The notes under the pieces are model-generated. The model did not search any database. It was given only the letters and a program-made list of their open reading frames with translations, and had not been told where the DNA came from. From assembly GCA_964624585.1 (NCBI GenBank), contig CAZUXE010000002.1, positions 58,844 to 122,843 of the forward strand: 64,000 bases of DNA. The letters run 5' to 3'. This document shows positions 1-8,533 of this stretch, piece after piece. Position 1 is the stretch's first letter. Each line of letters opens with the position of its first letter. The stretch is from CAZUXE01 sp964624585. GTDB taxonomy: Bacteria; Hydrothermota; Tepidihabitantia; B3-TA06. Position numbers and translations under genes: made by a program.

Positions 1-852
1 ATTTTGCCATTGCTACCTTATGATTCCAATGTTTTCACTGATTGGTTCAGCGTATATCGTGGGAAAAAAGTAAAACTTTCTTCCAATGTCCGTGATGAAA
101 AAAGGCATCTTTTGGATATTGCCGCAGAAAACGCAAGACTTGCCCTTGAGCAGGATAAACAAACACCCCGGAGAGATCCATTGCTTTTGAAACTTCAGGA
201 GTACCTACACCTTCCTGTTACTCCATATCACATTGAAATGATAGATATCTCCAATATCCAAGGTACTAATCCCACTGGTTCAATAGTAGTGTTCCGCAAC
301 GCCCGTCCGGCAAAATCTTACTATCGAAAGTTTAAGATAAAAACAGTTGCGCAAGCCAACGATCCGGCCATGATGGCCGAGGTTGTAGTACGTAGAATAT
401 CACGTTTACAAAAGGAAGGCAAACGGTTTCCAGATCTCTTGATTTTAGATGGCGGCAAATCACAGATGTCATTGGTACGCGAGCTTCTTAACAGACTAAA
501 TCTTGACCTATCGGTATTTGCCTTTGCTAAAACTCACGACCATCTTTTTGGAAGGGACGGTAGAGAGGTAATAATCCCTGCATCCGATCCTGTACTAAAA
601 ATGCTATACCGCATTCGCAACGAGTCTCATCGTTTTGCCATTACCTATCACCGCAAGTTACGGGGGAAAGCGGCTCTGTCATCGGAATTGGAGAGCCTTC
701 CAGGAATCGGAGAAAATAAAATAAAACTGCTTATCCAACACTTTGGTTCAGTAGCTAGAATTCGTAAAGCGTCGTTTGATGAACTTAAGGCGGCTCCAAG
801 TATTGGTCCGAAGCTGGCCGAAATTATTTATCGTTATTTTCATAAAGAATAA
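1..852 (+). CDS. uvrC: UvrABC system protein C, C-terminal part
   Basis: The reading frame is open at the left edge, so only the last ~283 codons of a protein usually near 600 residues are present. UvrC makes both incisions around a lesion in nucleotide excision repair. Visible here are the RNase H-like endonuclease domain, with DISNIQGTNPTGSIVVF and LILDGGKSQM carrying the two acidic catalytic positions known for the family. A C-terminal pair of helix-hairpin-helix motifs follows (LPGIGENKIKLLIQHFG and APSIGPKLAEIIYRYF), which binds the bubble DNA. The GIY-YIG and UVR parts lie outside the window. The frame ends in TAA, about 100 bases before the next gene on the same strand. Confidence 0.96.
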   Translation: MLPLLPYDSNVFTDWFSVYRGKKVKLSSNVRDEKRHLLDIAAENARLALEQDKQTPRRDPLLLKLQEYLHLPVTPYHIEMIDISNIQGTNPTGSIVVFRNARPAKSYYRKFKIKTVAQANDPAMMAEVVVRRISRLQKEGKRFPDLLILDGGKSQMSLVRELLNRLNLDLSVFAFAKTHDHLFGRDGREVIIPASDPVLKMLYRIRNESHRFAITYHRKLRGKAALSSELESLPGIGENKIKLLIQHFGSVARIRKASFDELKAAPSIGPKLAEIIYRYFHKE

Positions 853-949
853 TTGCAATAAGCCTAGATGTATGTAATCTTGATGTAGCTGATTATCTTG
901 AGAATTTTTGGGAATCTATGTGAATTTTGTAGCTTAAGATTAAGGAGGA

Positions 950-1600
950 ATGTTGCAAAAAAACGTAATTGACGATATTGTTATAAAACGCTTTATAGTT
1001 GGCCCGCTTGAAGTCAATTGCTATCTTTTAACCTCAAAAGACGCTGCTATTCTTATTGATCCAGGATTTGCCTCAGACGAATTAAAGGAAAGCGTTCAAT
1101 CGTTATCTAAGCTACAATCACGTCTGGTTTTATTAACTCACGGTCATTTCGACCATAGCGGTTTTTGTCCCGCTTTGCAGAAAGCGGGTTGGAAGGTTGG
1201 AATTCATCCTGATGATAGGTTTCTACTTAATCATGTTCCTGAGGATTTCGTTAGTCTGGGATATGAGGAAGAGCTGTTTGAACCTTACATGAGCTATAAA
1301 AATGGCTGGAGTTATAATATTGGTTCTATTTCCTTAGAAGTACTTCATAGTCCGGGGCATTCCCCTGGAAGTGTTTGTTTTATTGATAACCGGAGAAGAT
1401 TTGCATTCACCGGTGATACCTTGTTTGCCGATTCCATTGGCCGTACCGATTTACCCGGAGGCAATTACAATACTCTTATGCAATCACTAAAGAAACTTAC
1501 TCTACTATTGGAAACAGATACCCTAATTCTTCCCGGACATGGTGGTAGGGCAAAGTTTAATGTAGTTAAACGAATTAACAGATATCTTGATGAGATATAA
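950..1600 (+). CDS. metallo-beta-lactamase-fold hydrolase (glyoxalase II-like)
   Basis: A 216-residue zinc hydrolase of the metallo-beta-lactamase superfamily. The metal-binding motif THGHFDHSG is near residue 63. Further ligand motifs are SPGHSPGSV, TGDTLFADSIGRTD and LPGHGG, in the order and spacing of hydroxyacylglutathione hydrolase-like proteins. The substrate cannot be told; family members hydrolyse thioesters such as S-lactoylglutathione or related compounds. The start is ambiguous. A strong AAGGAGG at 942-948 lies only one base from ATG 950, whereas TTG 953 is four bases away, so translation may start one codon later. The product looks cytoplasmic, with no signal peptide. Its relation to uvrC upstream is only adjacency. 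Confidence 0.88.
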   Translation: MLQKNVIDDIVIKRFIVGPLEVNCYLLTSKDAAILIDPGFASDELKESVQSLSKLQSRLVLLTHGHFDHSGFCPALQKAGWKVGIHPDDRFLLNHVPEDFVSLGYEEELFEPYMSYKNGWSYNIGSISLEVLHSPGHSPGSVCFIDNRRRFAFTGDTLFADSIGRTDLPGGNYNTLMQSLKKLTLLLETDTLILPGHGGRAKFNVVKRINRYLDEI

Positions 1601-1646
1601 TAAACGGTAATCTTTTGTGTTAGAAGTATTCTATAAGAATAGAAGT

Positions 1647-2225
1647 TTATAAATCAAAAGAAACTTCCCAACGACAGAAGTCATCACCTTTATGTACACA
1701 ATAGCATTCTTCAACGTTGATGTTTTTTCCGCCTGCCATGCGAATTAATTCAGCATACCAATTAGTATGAACTTTACAGTGTATTGGACTTTGCTTCCAA
1801 TCATATAAAGTAATTTTGCCTTGAGTTTTGGAAATAAATTCAACACTAACCCGTCCTGTGGAGTGAAAACGTCCCCATAAAGCCGCAGCACGTTTTGCAA
1901 GTCCTAATGGACTCATAAAAGCGACTAAACCTCTAATAAATCCACCTATTGCCTGTTTAGTATAAAACTTAACATAATCTTTGATATAGTTCTCGCCAAA
2001 ATAAGCGAATAACTTTTCGTAAAGTACTTGTGAATCCTTTGCCGGATACCATTTTGCAGGATCTGCATCTTCCATTCTTTCACAAATTGCGTCAGGGAGA
2101 GTGTTACGGAAGTCATTGTATTTGTCTTCTCCAAAGCGTTCAAGAATCCAGTACTTTACTTTTGGATAGAATTCGCCCCTGTCCAAAGAAGCGGGCATAT
2201 TATCACAAGCGTTTATTGAATCCAC
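1647..2225 (-). CDS. V4R / heme-NO-binding-like domain protein
   Basis: A 192-residue soluble protein that I place only by overall pattern. The C-terminal third (NINVEECYCVHKGDDFCRWEVSFDL) has the Cys-rich ending CxC...C-W-E-V typical of V4R (4-vinyl-reductase) small-molecule-binding domains and relatives found with signalling proteins. The helical N-terminal part (FGEDKYNDFRNTLPD) resembles the heme-NO-binding-like folds. The function is unknown; a sensory or ligand-binding role is inference. The start codon is GTG at 2225, with no Shine-Dalgarno. It sits five bases after the -10 box of a consensus promoter, so the mRNA should be leaderless; ATG at codon 10 is the alternative. It is transcribed alone, just downstream of the terminator of the OmpA operon. 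Confidence 0.5.
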   Translation of the reverse strand: MDSINACDNMPASLDRGEFYPKVKYWILERFGEDKYNDFRNTLPDAICERMEDADPAKWYPAKDSQVLYEKLFAYFGENYIKDYVKFYTKQAIGGFIRGLVAFMSPLGLAKRAAALWGRFHSTGRVSVEFISKTQGKITLYDWKQSPIHCKVHTNWYAELIRMAGGKNINVEECYCVHKGDDFCRWEVSFDL

Positions 2226-2230
2226 GTAGC

Positions 2231-2259
2231 AGTATAGACGATACTACCGATGATGTCAA
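2231..2259 (-). promoter_or_regulatory. sigma-70-type promoter, leaderless gene at 2225
   Basis: Reading the minus strand: TTGACA, a 17-base spacer, TATACT, then five bases and the GTG start. This is a near-perfect vegetative promoter whose expected +1 falls on or next to the start codon. Confidence 0.8.
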
Positions 2260-2285
2260 CAAGCTTGAAATGGACGCTAAAATAA

Positions 2286-2313
2286 AAAAGCGGCGGATTC
2301 ATCCGCCGCTTTT
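2286..2313 (-). terminator. intrinsic terminator of the C10 peptidase-OmpA operon
   Basis: An inverted repeat (AAAAGCGGCGGAT / ATCCGCCGCTTTT) with a two-base centre. On the minus strand it is followed by a T-rich stretch. It lies 23 bases after the stop of the OmpA gene and just before the promoter of the V4R-like gene. Confidence 0.85.
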
Positions 2314-2335
2314 GATAGTTTGCAATTTTTTTATT

Positions 2336-4240
2336 TTACTTTATTCTCTCACGAGGTGGACGTCCATTATTATTGTTCTCAGGAGTGGTTTTCCCGTTGT
2401 TTCTTGAAAAATGAAGTTCAACGCGACGATTCATTCTTCTTCCGCTACGATAACGGTTATCGCCAATGGGGTTATGTTCGCTTGCTGTTTTTACAGTCAT
2501 CCTACGTGCATCGATTCCACGCATCAGCAGGAAGTCAAATACCGCTCTGGCGCGTGCCATTCCTATTCCCATATTAGACGAATTTGGTCCAACGCTGTCG
2601 GTATGACCGGTTATAACCACTGTTGCATCGGAATTCTCTTTAAGAGTTTCAGCAACATCCTCAAGCATTCTGATTTGATTAGGAAGAAGGCGCCGTTGTC
2701 CGCGGCCATAGCCGGTAATTGTAACAGGTTCAAGTTTTTTAGGAGGTGGAGGCGGTGCAGGTTTTTCAACTTCCATAGCGTACATAAATACGTCAATAAT
2801 TGTATCTTGTCCAAGCTCTACTTTGACAGTTTGCTGATTGTCTTTATATCCTTCAACCTTAGTTAACATATTGTAATCACCGGGTTCTATTTTGGTTCTA
2901 AAGTAGCCTGTAACCGCGTCAGAGGCAATTGGGCCAAGTATATCGCCTGTGTTGATTTCATTAAATGTCACAGTAGCTTTCAAAGGCTCCATTGATTTAG
3001 CATCAGAGATAACGCCTGCAATCCAGGATTCTTTAATAGGAGGAAGCTGCATTTGAAGCGGAATGGCGTCTTTTTTATTTAGAGCAGCTTTATGGGCTTC
3101 AATCTCTTCAGGAGTAATTGTTTCAGGATAATATTCCTCGGCTGTAACGTAGAAGGAATCTGTATCCATCAATGCCTTTTCACTGATAGAGAAAGCACCA
3201 AGGCTATCTGTAGTCAGCTGAATTACAGAGTCTCTGTCAGGTCCTGCAATTGTAATGACAGCGCCTTTGATAGGTTCTTCAGTTTCTTCATTAACAACAA
3301 TACCACGAAGGAATCGCTCTCTTGTCGGAATAAGATCACCGCCTATTGCTAGTCCGGCATAAGCAGACATAGTAGAGCCGAAATTCATAGGATCAGCGCC
3401 TCCTGCAAGAGTAAGCAGTAATCCGAATCCTTTATTTTTCCCCATCATAATTGGAAAACGAAGACCTGCGCTTGCGTGGGTAGAAAGTCCGGTAAGACGG
3501 GTGTCAGGGTTACCCATGTTTAGACCGTAATTCAGATTGAAATCAACAAAAGGATTCAGCCACGGCAAGGGGTTAGATTCAAGACCTACGCCGGAAATGA
3601 CGGTTTGAGGATATTGGACTATGGAATCGTCAAAATGGTGAGCGCTACGATACCAATAACCAGCGTTTACATGGGCGCTTATGAATTTAGATTCGCTTGA
3701 GAACATCAAACGCCCACCAAATTCGGGGCCGGAGGATTCAAATGGATAATAACCCAAATATTGCTCCATCGCCTGGTTATTAGCTGCGTTTAATTGGAAG
3801 GGTAGCGACATCAAAAAGAAGCCATCAATTCCCAGTCCCATTTTTACAGGTTTCGTGTCATCGTCGATTGGAGTTAGAGGAATACTTCCCTTAACATGAC
3901 CGCCTACATCCAAGAGTCCCATGGCTGTTGCGGCTGGGGCTTCATTGCTGTAAAAATAGCCATTTCCATAAACTGAAAACTCCAAATAATGCCATGGGGT
4001 AAAGCCTAAAGATACTGCTGGTTTGGCAGCCAGGATGTTGAAGGAATCACTAATTGCGCCTGAGGAATCTTGAAAAACGACATGTTCCTTATATCCTTCT
4101 GAGGCTATATTGAACCACAGGAATCCCATGTTCTCGCAAAGGCCAGAAGAAACAAAATTTGTCCCTCTAGTGCCATAGAATGTGGGAAGAGCAAAAGCAG
4201 TAGTTGTTAACAATAGCAATAATGCACCTAACCGTTTCAT
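2336..4240 (-). CDS. OmpA-family outer membrane protein with two CarboxypepD-reg-like repeats
   Basis: A 634-residue envelope protein. A signal peptide (MKRLGALLLLLTTTAFALP) is followed by a ~285-residue region rich in alternating hydrophobic strands, probably a beta barrel. Two carboxypeptidase-regulatory-like folds come next (GIVVNEETEEPIKGAVITIAG near 309 and GVISDAKSMEPLKATVTF near 405), then a Pro-rich hinge. An OmpA peptidoglycan-binding domain follows (VVITGHTDSVG near 540, and the ARARAVFDFLLMRG and GRRMNRRVEL motifs). It probably ties the outer membrane to the cell wall. It is the last gene of a three-gene operon, 11 bases after the lipoprotein gene, with an AAGGAGG-like ribosome site. 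Its partners are both exported, which supports an envelope complex. Confidence 0.88.
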   Translation of the reverse strand: MKRLGALLLLLTTTAFALPTFYGTRGTNFVSSGLCENMGFLWFNIASEGYKEHVVFQDSSGAISDSFNILAAKPAVSLGFTPWHYLEFSVYGNGYFYSNEAPAATAMGLLDVGGHVKGSIPLTPIDDDTKPVKMGLGIDGFFLMSLPFQLNAANNQAMEQYLGYYPFESSGPEFGGRLMFSSESKFISAHVNAGYWYRSAHHFDDSIVQYPQTVISGVGLESNPLPWLNPFVDFNLNYGLNMGNPDTRLTGLSTHASAGLRFPIMMGKNKGFGLLLTLAGGADPMNFGSTMSAYAGLAIGGDLIPTRERFLRGIVVNEETEEPIKGAVITIAGPDRDSVIQLTTDSLGAFSISEKALMDTDSFYVTAEEYYPETITPEEIEAHKAALNKKDAIPLQMQLPPIKESWIAGVISDAKSMEPLKATVTFNEINTGDILGPIASDAVTGYFRTKIEPGDYNMLTKVEGYKDNQQTVKVELGQDTIIDVFMYAMEVEKPAPPPPPKKLEPVTITGYGRGQRRLLPNQIRMLEDVAETLKENSDATVVITGHTDSVGPNSSNMGIGMARARAVFDFLLMRGIDARRMTVKTASEHNPIGDNRYRSGRRMNRRVELHFSRNNGKTTPENNNNGRPPRERIK

Positions 4241-4251
4241 TAATCCTCCTT

Positions 4252-4968
4252 TTAATCCAGCACCTTGCCGGTAATTATGGAAATTCTTTCAGGTGAAGGA
4301 GCTGACTTGGCAATTATTTGCAGATAAGTGGGTTGTACAACGGTTCCGCTGTCCGTGCGAACTGTCGCATGACCGCTATTGGGAAGATAATCCCAGGTTT
4401 CAGAAGAGGTGTTAAGGAAGGCGCCAACAAATATGGCCATTACATCAAAAGTCGCAGGACTACCAATATCCGCCATATTAACGCCACCAATTATAGAATC
4501 CGTGTTGGCGACATAAGTATTTGTAGCTAAATTTCGAGGATTCGTCCATATTGTATCACCCCAGGTGTAAAGCGAATTAGCATTAATTCCACCTACATTT
4601 GCGGTTTCAGAGCCAATCAAAAGCATGTACTCAGCTCCCATATCATTAGGGGAATAATTCCAGTTTTTTGCTTTATTAAAACCTGTAATGGCGTTTCTAT
4701 CTGTATCTAAGAAAATTAGAAAGACTCCGCTGTCAGTTGCCGGAATTGCCGCATAATTCTTAATCATAAAATTCAGTGTATTATCCGAAAAGTTGGCGTC
4801 CACATAGAGATTTTGGCCATTGTAAGCTACACCTGTTTCATTGGGATCATTTGTTACTAATTGTAACCAATCGCCTGGTCCTGTATAAACGATACGTTTC
4901 CTGCAACCTGAAAAAACAGTAAGGGCTGCGAAAACAACAGTTAAGAAAATTAGTGCTTTGCGTTTCAT
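4252..4968 (-). CDS. predicted lipoprotein of unknown function
   Basis: A 238-residue exported protein. The N-terminus (MKRKALIFLTVVFAALTVFSGC) is a lipoprotein signal with the lipobox FSGC, so Cys 21 is probably lipidated. The mature part contains phrases such as FLIFLDTDRNAITGFNKAKNW and GVNMADIGSPATFDVMAIFVGA. These resemble beta-sandwich domains with a D-x-D-x-N calcium-like loop (DTDRNA). I do not recognise a family. It lies between the C10 peptidase (9 bases upstream) and the OmpA protein (11 bases downstream), each with a strong GGAGG site, so the three are co-expressed. Confidence 0.65.
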   Translation of the reverse strand: MKRKALIFLTVVFAALTVFSGCRKRIVYTGPGDWLQLVTNDPNETGVAYNGQNLYVDANFSDNTLNFMIKNYAAIPATDSGVFLIFLDTDRNAITGFNKAKNWNYSPNDMGAEYMLLIGSETANVGGINANSLYTWGDTIWTNPRNLATNTYVANTDSIIGGVNMADIGSPATFDVMAIFVGAFLNTSSETWDYLPNSGHATVRTDSGTVVQPTYLQIIAKSAPSPERISIITGKVLD

Positions 4969-4977
4969 TAGTCCTCC

Positions 4978-7500
4978 TTAGCGGGTTAAGATGAATTTGG
5001 TCGTTGAATGTCCTTTGGGAGCTTGCATTTTAACAAAGTACACTCCCGGCGGTACTTCACGTCCGGCGTCATCTTTCATATTCCACATAATACTATAGTT
5101 ACCCGCAGATATTTCCTGTGAAAGGAGTTTTCTTACCAAACAGCCGTTAATGTCGTAAACGGCCAACTCCACTTTTGCTGTCTGTGGGGTTCCGTATTCT
5201 ATCTCAATTTTTTTACGCATCATGCTAGTCAATGTAGCTACGGTAGTTGTGTAGTCGGCGGGTTTAATTACCAAACGAATAGTATCCGTAGTTGTATCCG
5301 CGCCATCGGTATTTGTAGCTATCAATTGCACTCTGAAAGTACCGGCAGAAGTATATGTGTGAGTGGGGTTTTGGTCTGTTGAAGTTGCTGTACCTGCGTG
5401 ATCAAGATCAAAATCCCAATTCCATGAGGTTGGGGTATTAGTTGAGTTATCAGTGAAAGTAACTTGCATCCTATGAGTAATTGGGACATAGCCTATTTTA
5501 GGTGAAGCGGTAAAAGCAGCAACCGGAGGATTAAGGGGAGCATTGACTGTAATGTATCCGGTGCGGGTAAGAGTATCTGCACCGCTTGCATTGGACACAA
5601 TCAGCACAACGTTGTAGGTACCTGCTGTTGAATATGTATGTGTAGGATTTTGAGTGGTTGCATTATTCCCGTCACCAAAGTTCCAATTCCACGATGTAGG
5701 TGTGCCTGTTGATTGATCGGTAAAGGTAACATTAAGCGGTGCATTACCTGAAGTTGGTGTAGCGGAAAACGCTGCGGTTGGGCCGCCTCCTGTAACTGTG
5801 ATATATCCGTTACGTGTAAGGGTATCTGTACCACTTGCATTGGATACAATCAACACGACGTTGTAGGTGCCAGAGTTTGAATAAATATGTGTAGGACTTT
5901 GTGTTGTTGAGGTGGTGCCGTCTCCAAAAGTCCAGTTCCATGAGGTTGGAGAACCTGTTGATTGATCGGTAAAAGTAACTGAAAGTGGGGCAGTACCAGA
6001 AGTTGGCGTGCCGGAGAATGCTGCTGTAGGACCGCCAGCACCTCTGGTATCTATATAGTCAGTTTTAGTCAAGGTATCTGCACCATCGGCATTTGTTACA
6101 ATTAAAGTTACTGAATAAAGCCCTGCTGTATCGTAACGATGAGTTGGACTCTGGGTACTAGAACTAAGCCCATCTCCAAAACTCCAGCTCCACGAAGTTG
6201 GAGAACCTGTTGATTCATCGGTAAAGGTAACATTAAGTGGGGCAGTACCAGAAGTTGGCGTGCCGGAGAATGCTGCAACTGGAGCTGCCGGTAATTCACT
6301 TGGTCTTCTGGGGGCTTTAATGTTAACTACGCCATCATCAACGGTTGTGTAGTCTGCCGGCATATGATTAGGTAAAACATACCATGAAGACCGTAGAGGG
6401 TCAGGATTGCCTGAGCCCCAACCAAAGTTCAGATGCCATTCATTATCTCCACCACCGGCGGGTTCACGAAAGCCGTCGCATACAATGGAATGTCCCGCAT
6501 TGGGCTTACTTATTCCTAATTGGGCGGGCATACTGTCCTTCATGTTTTGTTCCAACACTGTATAAAAATCCGTTGCCATTGCATGTTTCCATTCAGCAGT
6601 AGAAAAATCAAAATCGTTCCGGTAACCGTTTGCACAATTACTATGATTAGCGCCTGAACCTGTACTTGAATAATCCATTTTTACCGAAACACCACAGGCG
6701 TAAGAAATATCTGCACAAACTGTAGGCACAGGCGATCCGTTATGGTAATCTATATTATGTATAGTTGCGGTAGTGGCATCGATATTGATATTACGTCTAG
6801 TTGTGGTGTAATCGCTTGCATGAGTAAAGATTACTGAATCAGGATACTGCCAAAAGTTGAGTATTTGTCCCATGGCAGTGGCTACGCATCCAACAACGCA
6901 ACGGTTATTAGTTGTTGGGTCTATCGGACATTTATTATTGTAAGGGGAACGCTGATGCCACTGTGATTTAACCCATCCGCCTGTCCAGCTTTGTCCGTCA
7001 GGTGGCCAAGAATCTCCTGGAGCGAGCAAAGTTTCTTTTGCTAGAAGATAATTCGTCCATAGTTGATTATGTCTACTTATATCTTTTGGGGATAAAACAT
7101 TGTCTTTGAGTGCAGCTATCCTCAAACTTAGATCGCTGCGTAACATATGGAGCAGAAGATTCTGTGGGTCTTCATCCCATGGAAAAGAGCTTAGGTTAGA
7201 ATAAGCAATTACAGGCACTAAATCGGTGTTAGCGGTAACGACTATAAAACCTTCCGGTTTTAAATCAAATACATAAGCCAGTATTTGTCCCTTATCGCTA
7301 TATAGCGGTTTAGCTTCATCATTTGATAAAGTGTAATTCATGCTAAGAGTATTAGCGTCTGTTAGATGTTGCTTAACAATCAGGCTTTGAGTTAAAGCCG
7401 CTTGTTTGGCTTTTTCAGGTTCGACAAACTCAGCGAAACTCACCCTGCCTATTGTAAGCAAGGCAAGAGCGCCAAGTATAAGTACGTTCTTTATTTTCAA
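4978..7500 (-). CDS. secreted C10 (streptopain-like) cysteine peptidase with PKD domains and C-terminal sorting tail
   Basis: An 840-residue secreted protease. Signal peptide 1-23 is followed by a SpeB-type propeptide (~24-160). The catalytic domain follows, with the nucleophile in GCVATAMGQILNFW (about Cys 205) and the histidine in GHSIVCDGF (about 335), then WHLNFGWG. Four PKD beta-sandwich domains occupy ~405-755, three of them nearly identical (AFSGTPTSGTAPL...VTFTD), a sign of recent internal duplication. The last ~75 residues (YDINGCLVRKLL...PPGVYFVKM...FILTR) match the FlgD-like, type IX-like sorting tails of the FCB group. The start is TTG at 7500, with AAGGAGG nearby and no better ATG. 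It is first in the operon with the lipoprotein and OmpA genes. Likely role: extracellular protein degradation. Confidence 0.9.
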   Translation of the reverse strand: MKIKNVLILGALALLTIGRVSFAEFVEPEKAKQAALTQSLIVKQHLTDANTLSMNYTLSNDEAKPLYSDKGQILAYVFDLKPEGFIVVTANTDLVPVIAYSNLSSFPWDEDPQNLLLHMLRSDLSLRIAALKDNVLSPKDISRHNQLWTNYLLAKETLLAPGDSWPPDGQSWTGGWVKSQWHQRSPYNNKCPIDPTTNNRCVVGCVATAMGQILNFWQYPDSVIFTHASDYTTTRRNINIDATTATIHNIDYHNGSPVPTVCADISYACGVSVKMDYSSTGSGANHSNCANGYRNDFDFSTAEWKHAMATDFYTVLEQNMKDSMPAQLGISKPNAGHSIVCDGFREPAGGGDNEWHLNFGWGSGNPDPLRSSWYVLPNHMPADYTTVDDGVVNIKAPRRPSELPAAPVAAFSGTPTSGTAPLNVTFTDESTGSPTSWSWSFGDGLSSSTQSPTHRYDTAGLYSVTLIVTNADGADTLTKTDYIDTRGAGGPTAAFSGTPTSGTAPLSVTFTDQSTGSPTSWNWTFGDGTTSTTQSPTHIYSNSGTYNVVLIVSNASGTDTLTRNGYITVTGGGPTAAFSATPTSGNAPLNVTFTDQSTGTPTSWNWNFGDGNNATTQNPTHTYSTAGTYNVVLIVSNASGADTLTRTGYITVNAPLNPPVAAFTASPKIGYVPITHRMQVTFTDNSTNTPTSWNWDFDLDHAGTATSTDQNPTHTYTSAGTFRVQLIATNTDGADTTTDTIRLVIKPADYTTTVATLTSMMRKKIEIEYGTPQTAKVELAVYDINGCLVRKLLSQEISAGNYSIMWNMKDDAGREVPPGVYFVKMQAPKGHSTTKFILTR

Positions 7501-7883
7501 AATTCCTCCTTAGATAAAGATAGCTGTTTAATAGTTAATATCCAACCAAGGAATTCCCCCTGGATGTCTTTCTATCAATAGTCAATTTAAATAAGTTTAA
7601 CCACTTAGATAATCTTGTCAAGTCCTAAACCGCGCATATTCTCCATATTATTATAACTTATTACAAAAAGTTTCATACTAACTACTGGAGTGGGAATTCG
7701 TAAAAGAGGTCTAGTTTAGCTATAGTTCTTGGATTTAAGGAAGTTGAAACAGCATGTCTATCTTTATTATAATATCCTTTTACTTTTCTTAAAAGCAGCG
7801 GGTGAATTGTTTTGTTACAGATAGATTGAATACAGCTAGACGATATTCTGAAATTTCCCAAAACAATATGAACTTTATCTATG
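7501..7883. other. intergenic region, 383 bases
   Basis: It holds the ribosome site and promoter of the C10 peptidase operon in its first 120 bases. In the rest (7622-7883) I see no gene, hairpin or repeat. Confidence 0.6.
7594..7621 (-). promoter_or_regulatory. promoter of the C10 peptidase operon
   Basis: Minus strand TTGACA, 16-base spacer, TAAACT. The expected start is about 85 bases upstream of the TTG start codon, so this operon has a conventional leader. Confidence 0.7.
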
Positions 7884-8096
7884 CTACCTTATTCTTTGAA
7901 GTTCGTGCCAGCCAAGCCTGTCCTCGCTTAAAGTTAAAATTTCATTGTTATTGAGTATAATTTGCGGGATCCCTTTCTTTGATGTAATCTTTTTTCTAAC
8001 CGTGCAGTTTGTTAAAACCATAAAATTAGGATTTTTATCCCAAACTTTAAGGTGTTCGCATTCTATTTCGATGTCATTTTTGCAGTATATCCACAT
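7884..8096 (-). CDS. small protein of unknown function (70 aa)
   Basis: MWIYCKNDIEIECEHL... is a 70-residue polar protein with two Cys in the first 13 residues and a Lys-rich middle. I do not recognise it. The open frame extends to a TTG at 8108, but that TTG lies inside the Shine-Dalgarno GGAGG (8102-8106). ATG 8096, five bases after it, is clearly the start. A good promoter lies directly upstream, so it is probably a real, singly transcribed gene. The compact beta-rich look (KKGIPQIILNNNEILTLSEDRLG) would fit a small DNA- or protein-binding domain, but this is a guess. Confidence 0.6.
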   Translation of the reverse strand: MWIYCKNDIEIECEHLKVWDKNPNFMVLTNCTVRKKITSKKGIPQIILNNNEILTLSEDRLGWHELQRIR

Positions 8097-8118
8097 AAAA
8101 ACCTCCAAATTTTAAGAA

Positions 8119-8147
8119 AGTTTAACAAATATATTCCCCAAAGTCAA
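8119..8147 (-). promoter_or_regulatory. promoter of the 70-aa gene
   Basis: Minus strand TTGACT, 17-base spacer, TAAACT. The ribosome site GGAGG begins 12 bases after the -10 box. Confidence 0.72.
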
Positions 8148-8251
8148 GTTCAGAAAGGCCTCGCATGCATATAAGTTAGAACTTAAAACAGCTTAGCTAA
8201 AAACCCGCATAGGCATTTTGCCCTATGTCTAGCCTTAGGGTATCTTGCTGA

Positions 8252-8279
8252 TTGACGATAGCTTAATTCAGCCTATTAT
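8252..8279 (+). promoter_or_regulatory. promoter of the tandem structured RNA
   Basis: TTGACG, 16-base spacer, TATTAT. The expected transcript starts near 8286 and runs through both RNA elements to the terminator at 8521. Confidence 0.65.
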
Positions 8280-8368
8280 TCACACAGTTGCTAGGGAAAG
8301 GTAGCATTGAGGATTGGAAAATTGGATATTTGAGCAAGTATCGGCTTTGAGCCGAAAAGATATGGAAT

Positions 8369-8422
8369 TACGCCCTCCTCCCATACTTATCAGGTGGCTG
8401 TCGGGGTTTCCTGACAGCCACC
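8369..8422 (+). ncRNA. RNA element copy A (pyrimidine strand plus hairpin)
   Basis: A 5' strand CCTCCTCCCATACTTATCAG, then a 13-bp hairpin with a GTTT loop at 8393-8422 (stem starts GGTGGCTGTC) and one G-U pair, followed by CCTCC. The stem differs from copy B at several positions that stay paired. Confidence 0.6.
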
Positions 8423-8457
8423 CTCCTAAAAGTAAATATGGGATAAGGTGCAAGGAA

Positions 8458-8510
8458 TACGCCCTCCTCCCATACTTATCAGGCGATTGTCGGTAATGCC
8501 GATAATCGCC
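8458..8510 (+). ncRNA. RNA element copy B, doubling as terminator hairpin
   Basis: The same 26-base 5' strand as copy A, 89 bases downstream, then a 12-bp hairpin at 8482-8510 (GGCGATTGTCGG / CCGATAATCGCC). Paired changes relative to copy A preserve the stem. Confidence 0.6.
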
Positions 8511-8521
8511 TTCCTTTTTTT
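8482..8521 (+). terminator. intrinsic terminator formed by copy B
   Basis: A 12-bp G+C-rich stem followed by TTCC and seven T. The following AAGGATG can pair back with CCTT, so termination and ribosome access to the next start could be linked. Confidence 0.7.
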
Positions 8522-8533
8522 GAAGGATGTTTT

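Larger units (their letters stand above)
8286..8521 (+). ncRNA. candidate structured RNA with two tandem elements and terminator
   Basis: About 236 bases from the predicted start to a T-run. In order it shows a small hairpin (TGCTA / TAGCA near 8290), a second (CGGCT / AGCCG near 8343), element A (8369-8422), a linker, and element B (8458-8510). The hairpin of B is directly followed by CTTTTTTT and so is an intrinsic terminator. The two elements share 26 identical bases before stems of different sequence. The next gene's ribosome site (AAGGA) pairs with the CCTTC that overlaps the terminator's 3' side (CCTTC...GAAGG). It could be a terminated sRNA or a regulatory leader of the genes at 8534 and 8586. 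No known riboswitch class was recognised. Confidence 0.55.

Noticed and set aside
2030..3352. Several plus-strand frames opposite the V4R-like and OmpA genes
   Set aside because: They are antisense shadows of well-supported minus-strand genes and have no start signals.
8314..8496. 60-codon plus-strand frame over the tandem RNA
   Set aside because: It runs through both repeats and hairpins, has no ribosome site, and its residues simply reflect the repeated DNA (PPPILIRW).
8369..8510. Known c-di-GMP, glycine or guanidine riboswitch
   Set aside because: The conserved core bases of those classes, as I know them, are not present; only the tandem layout is similar.
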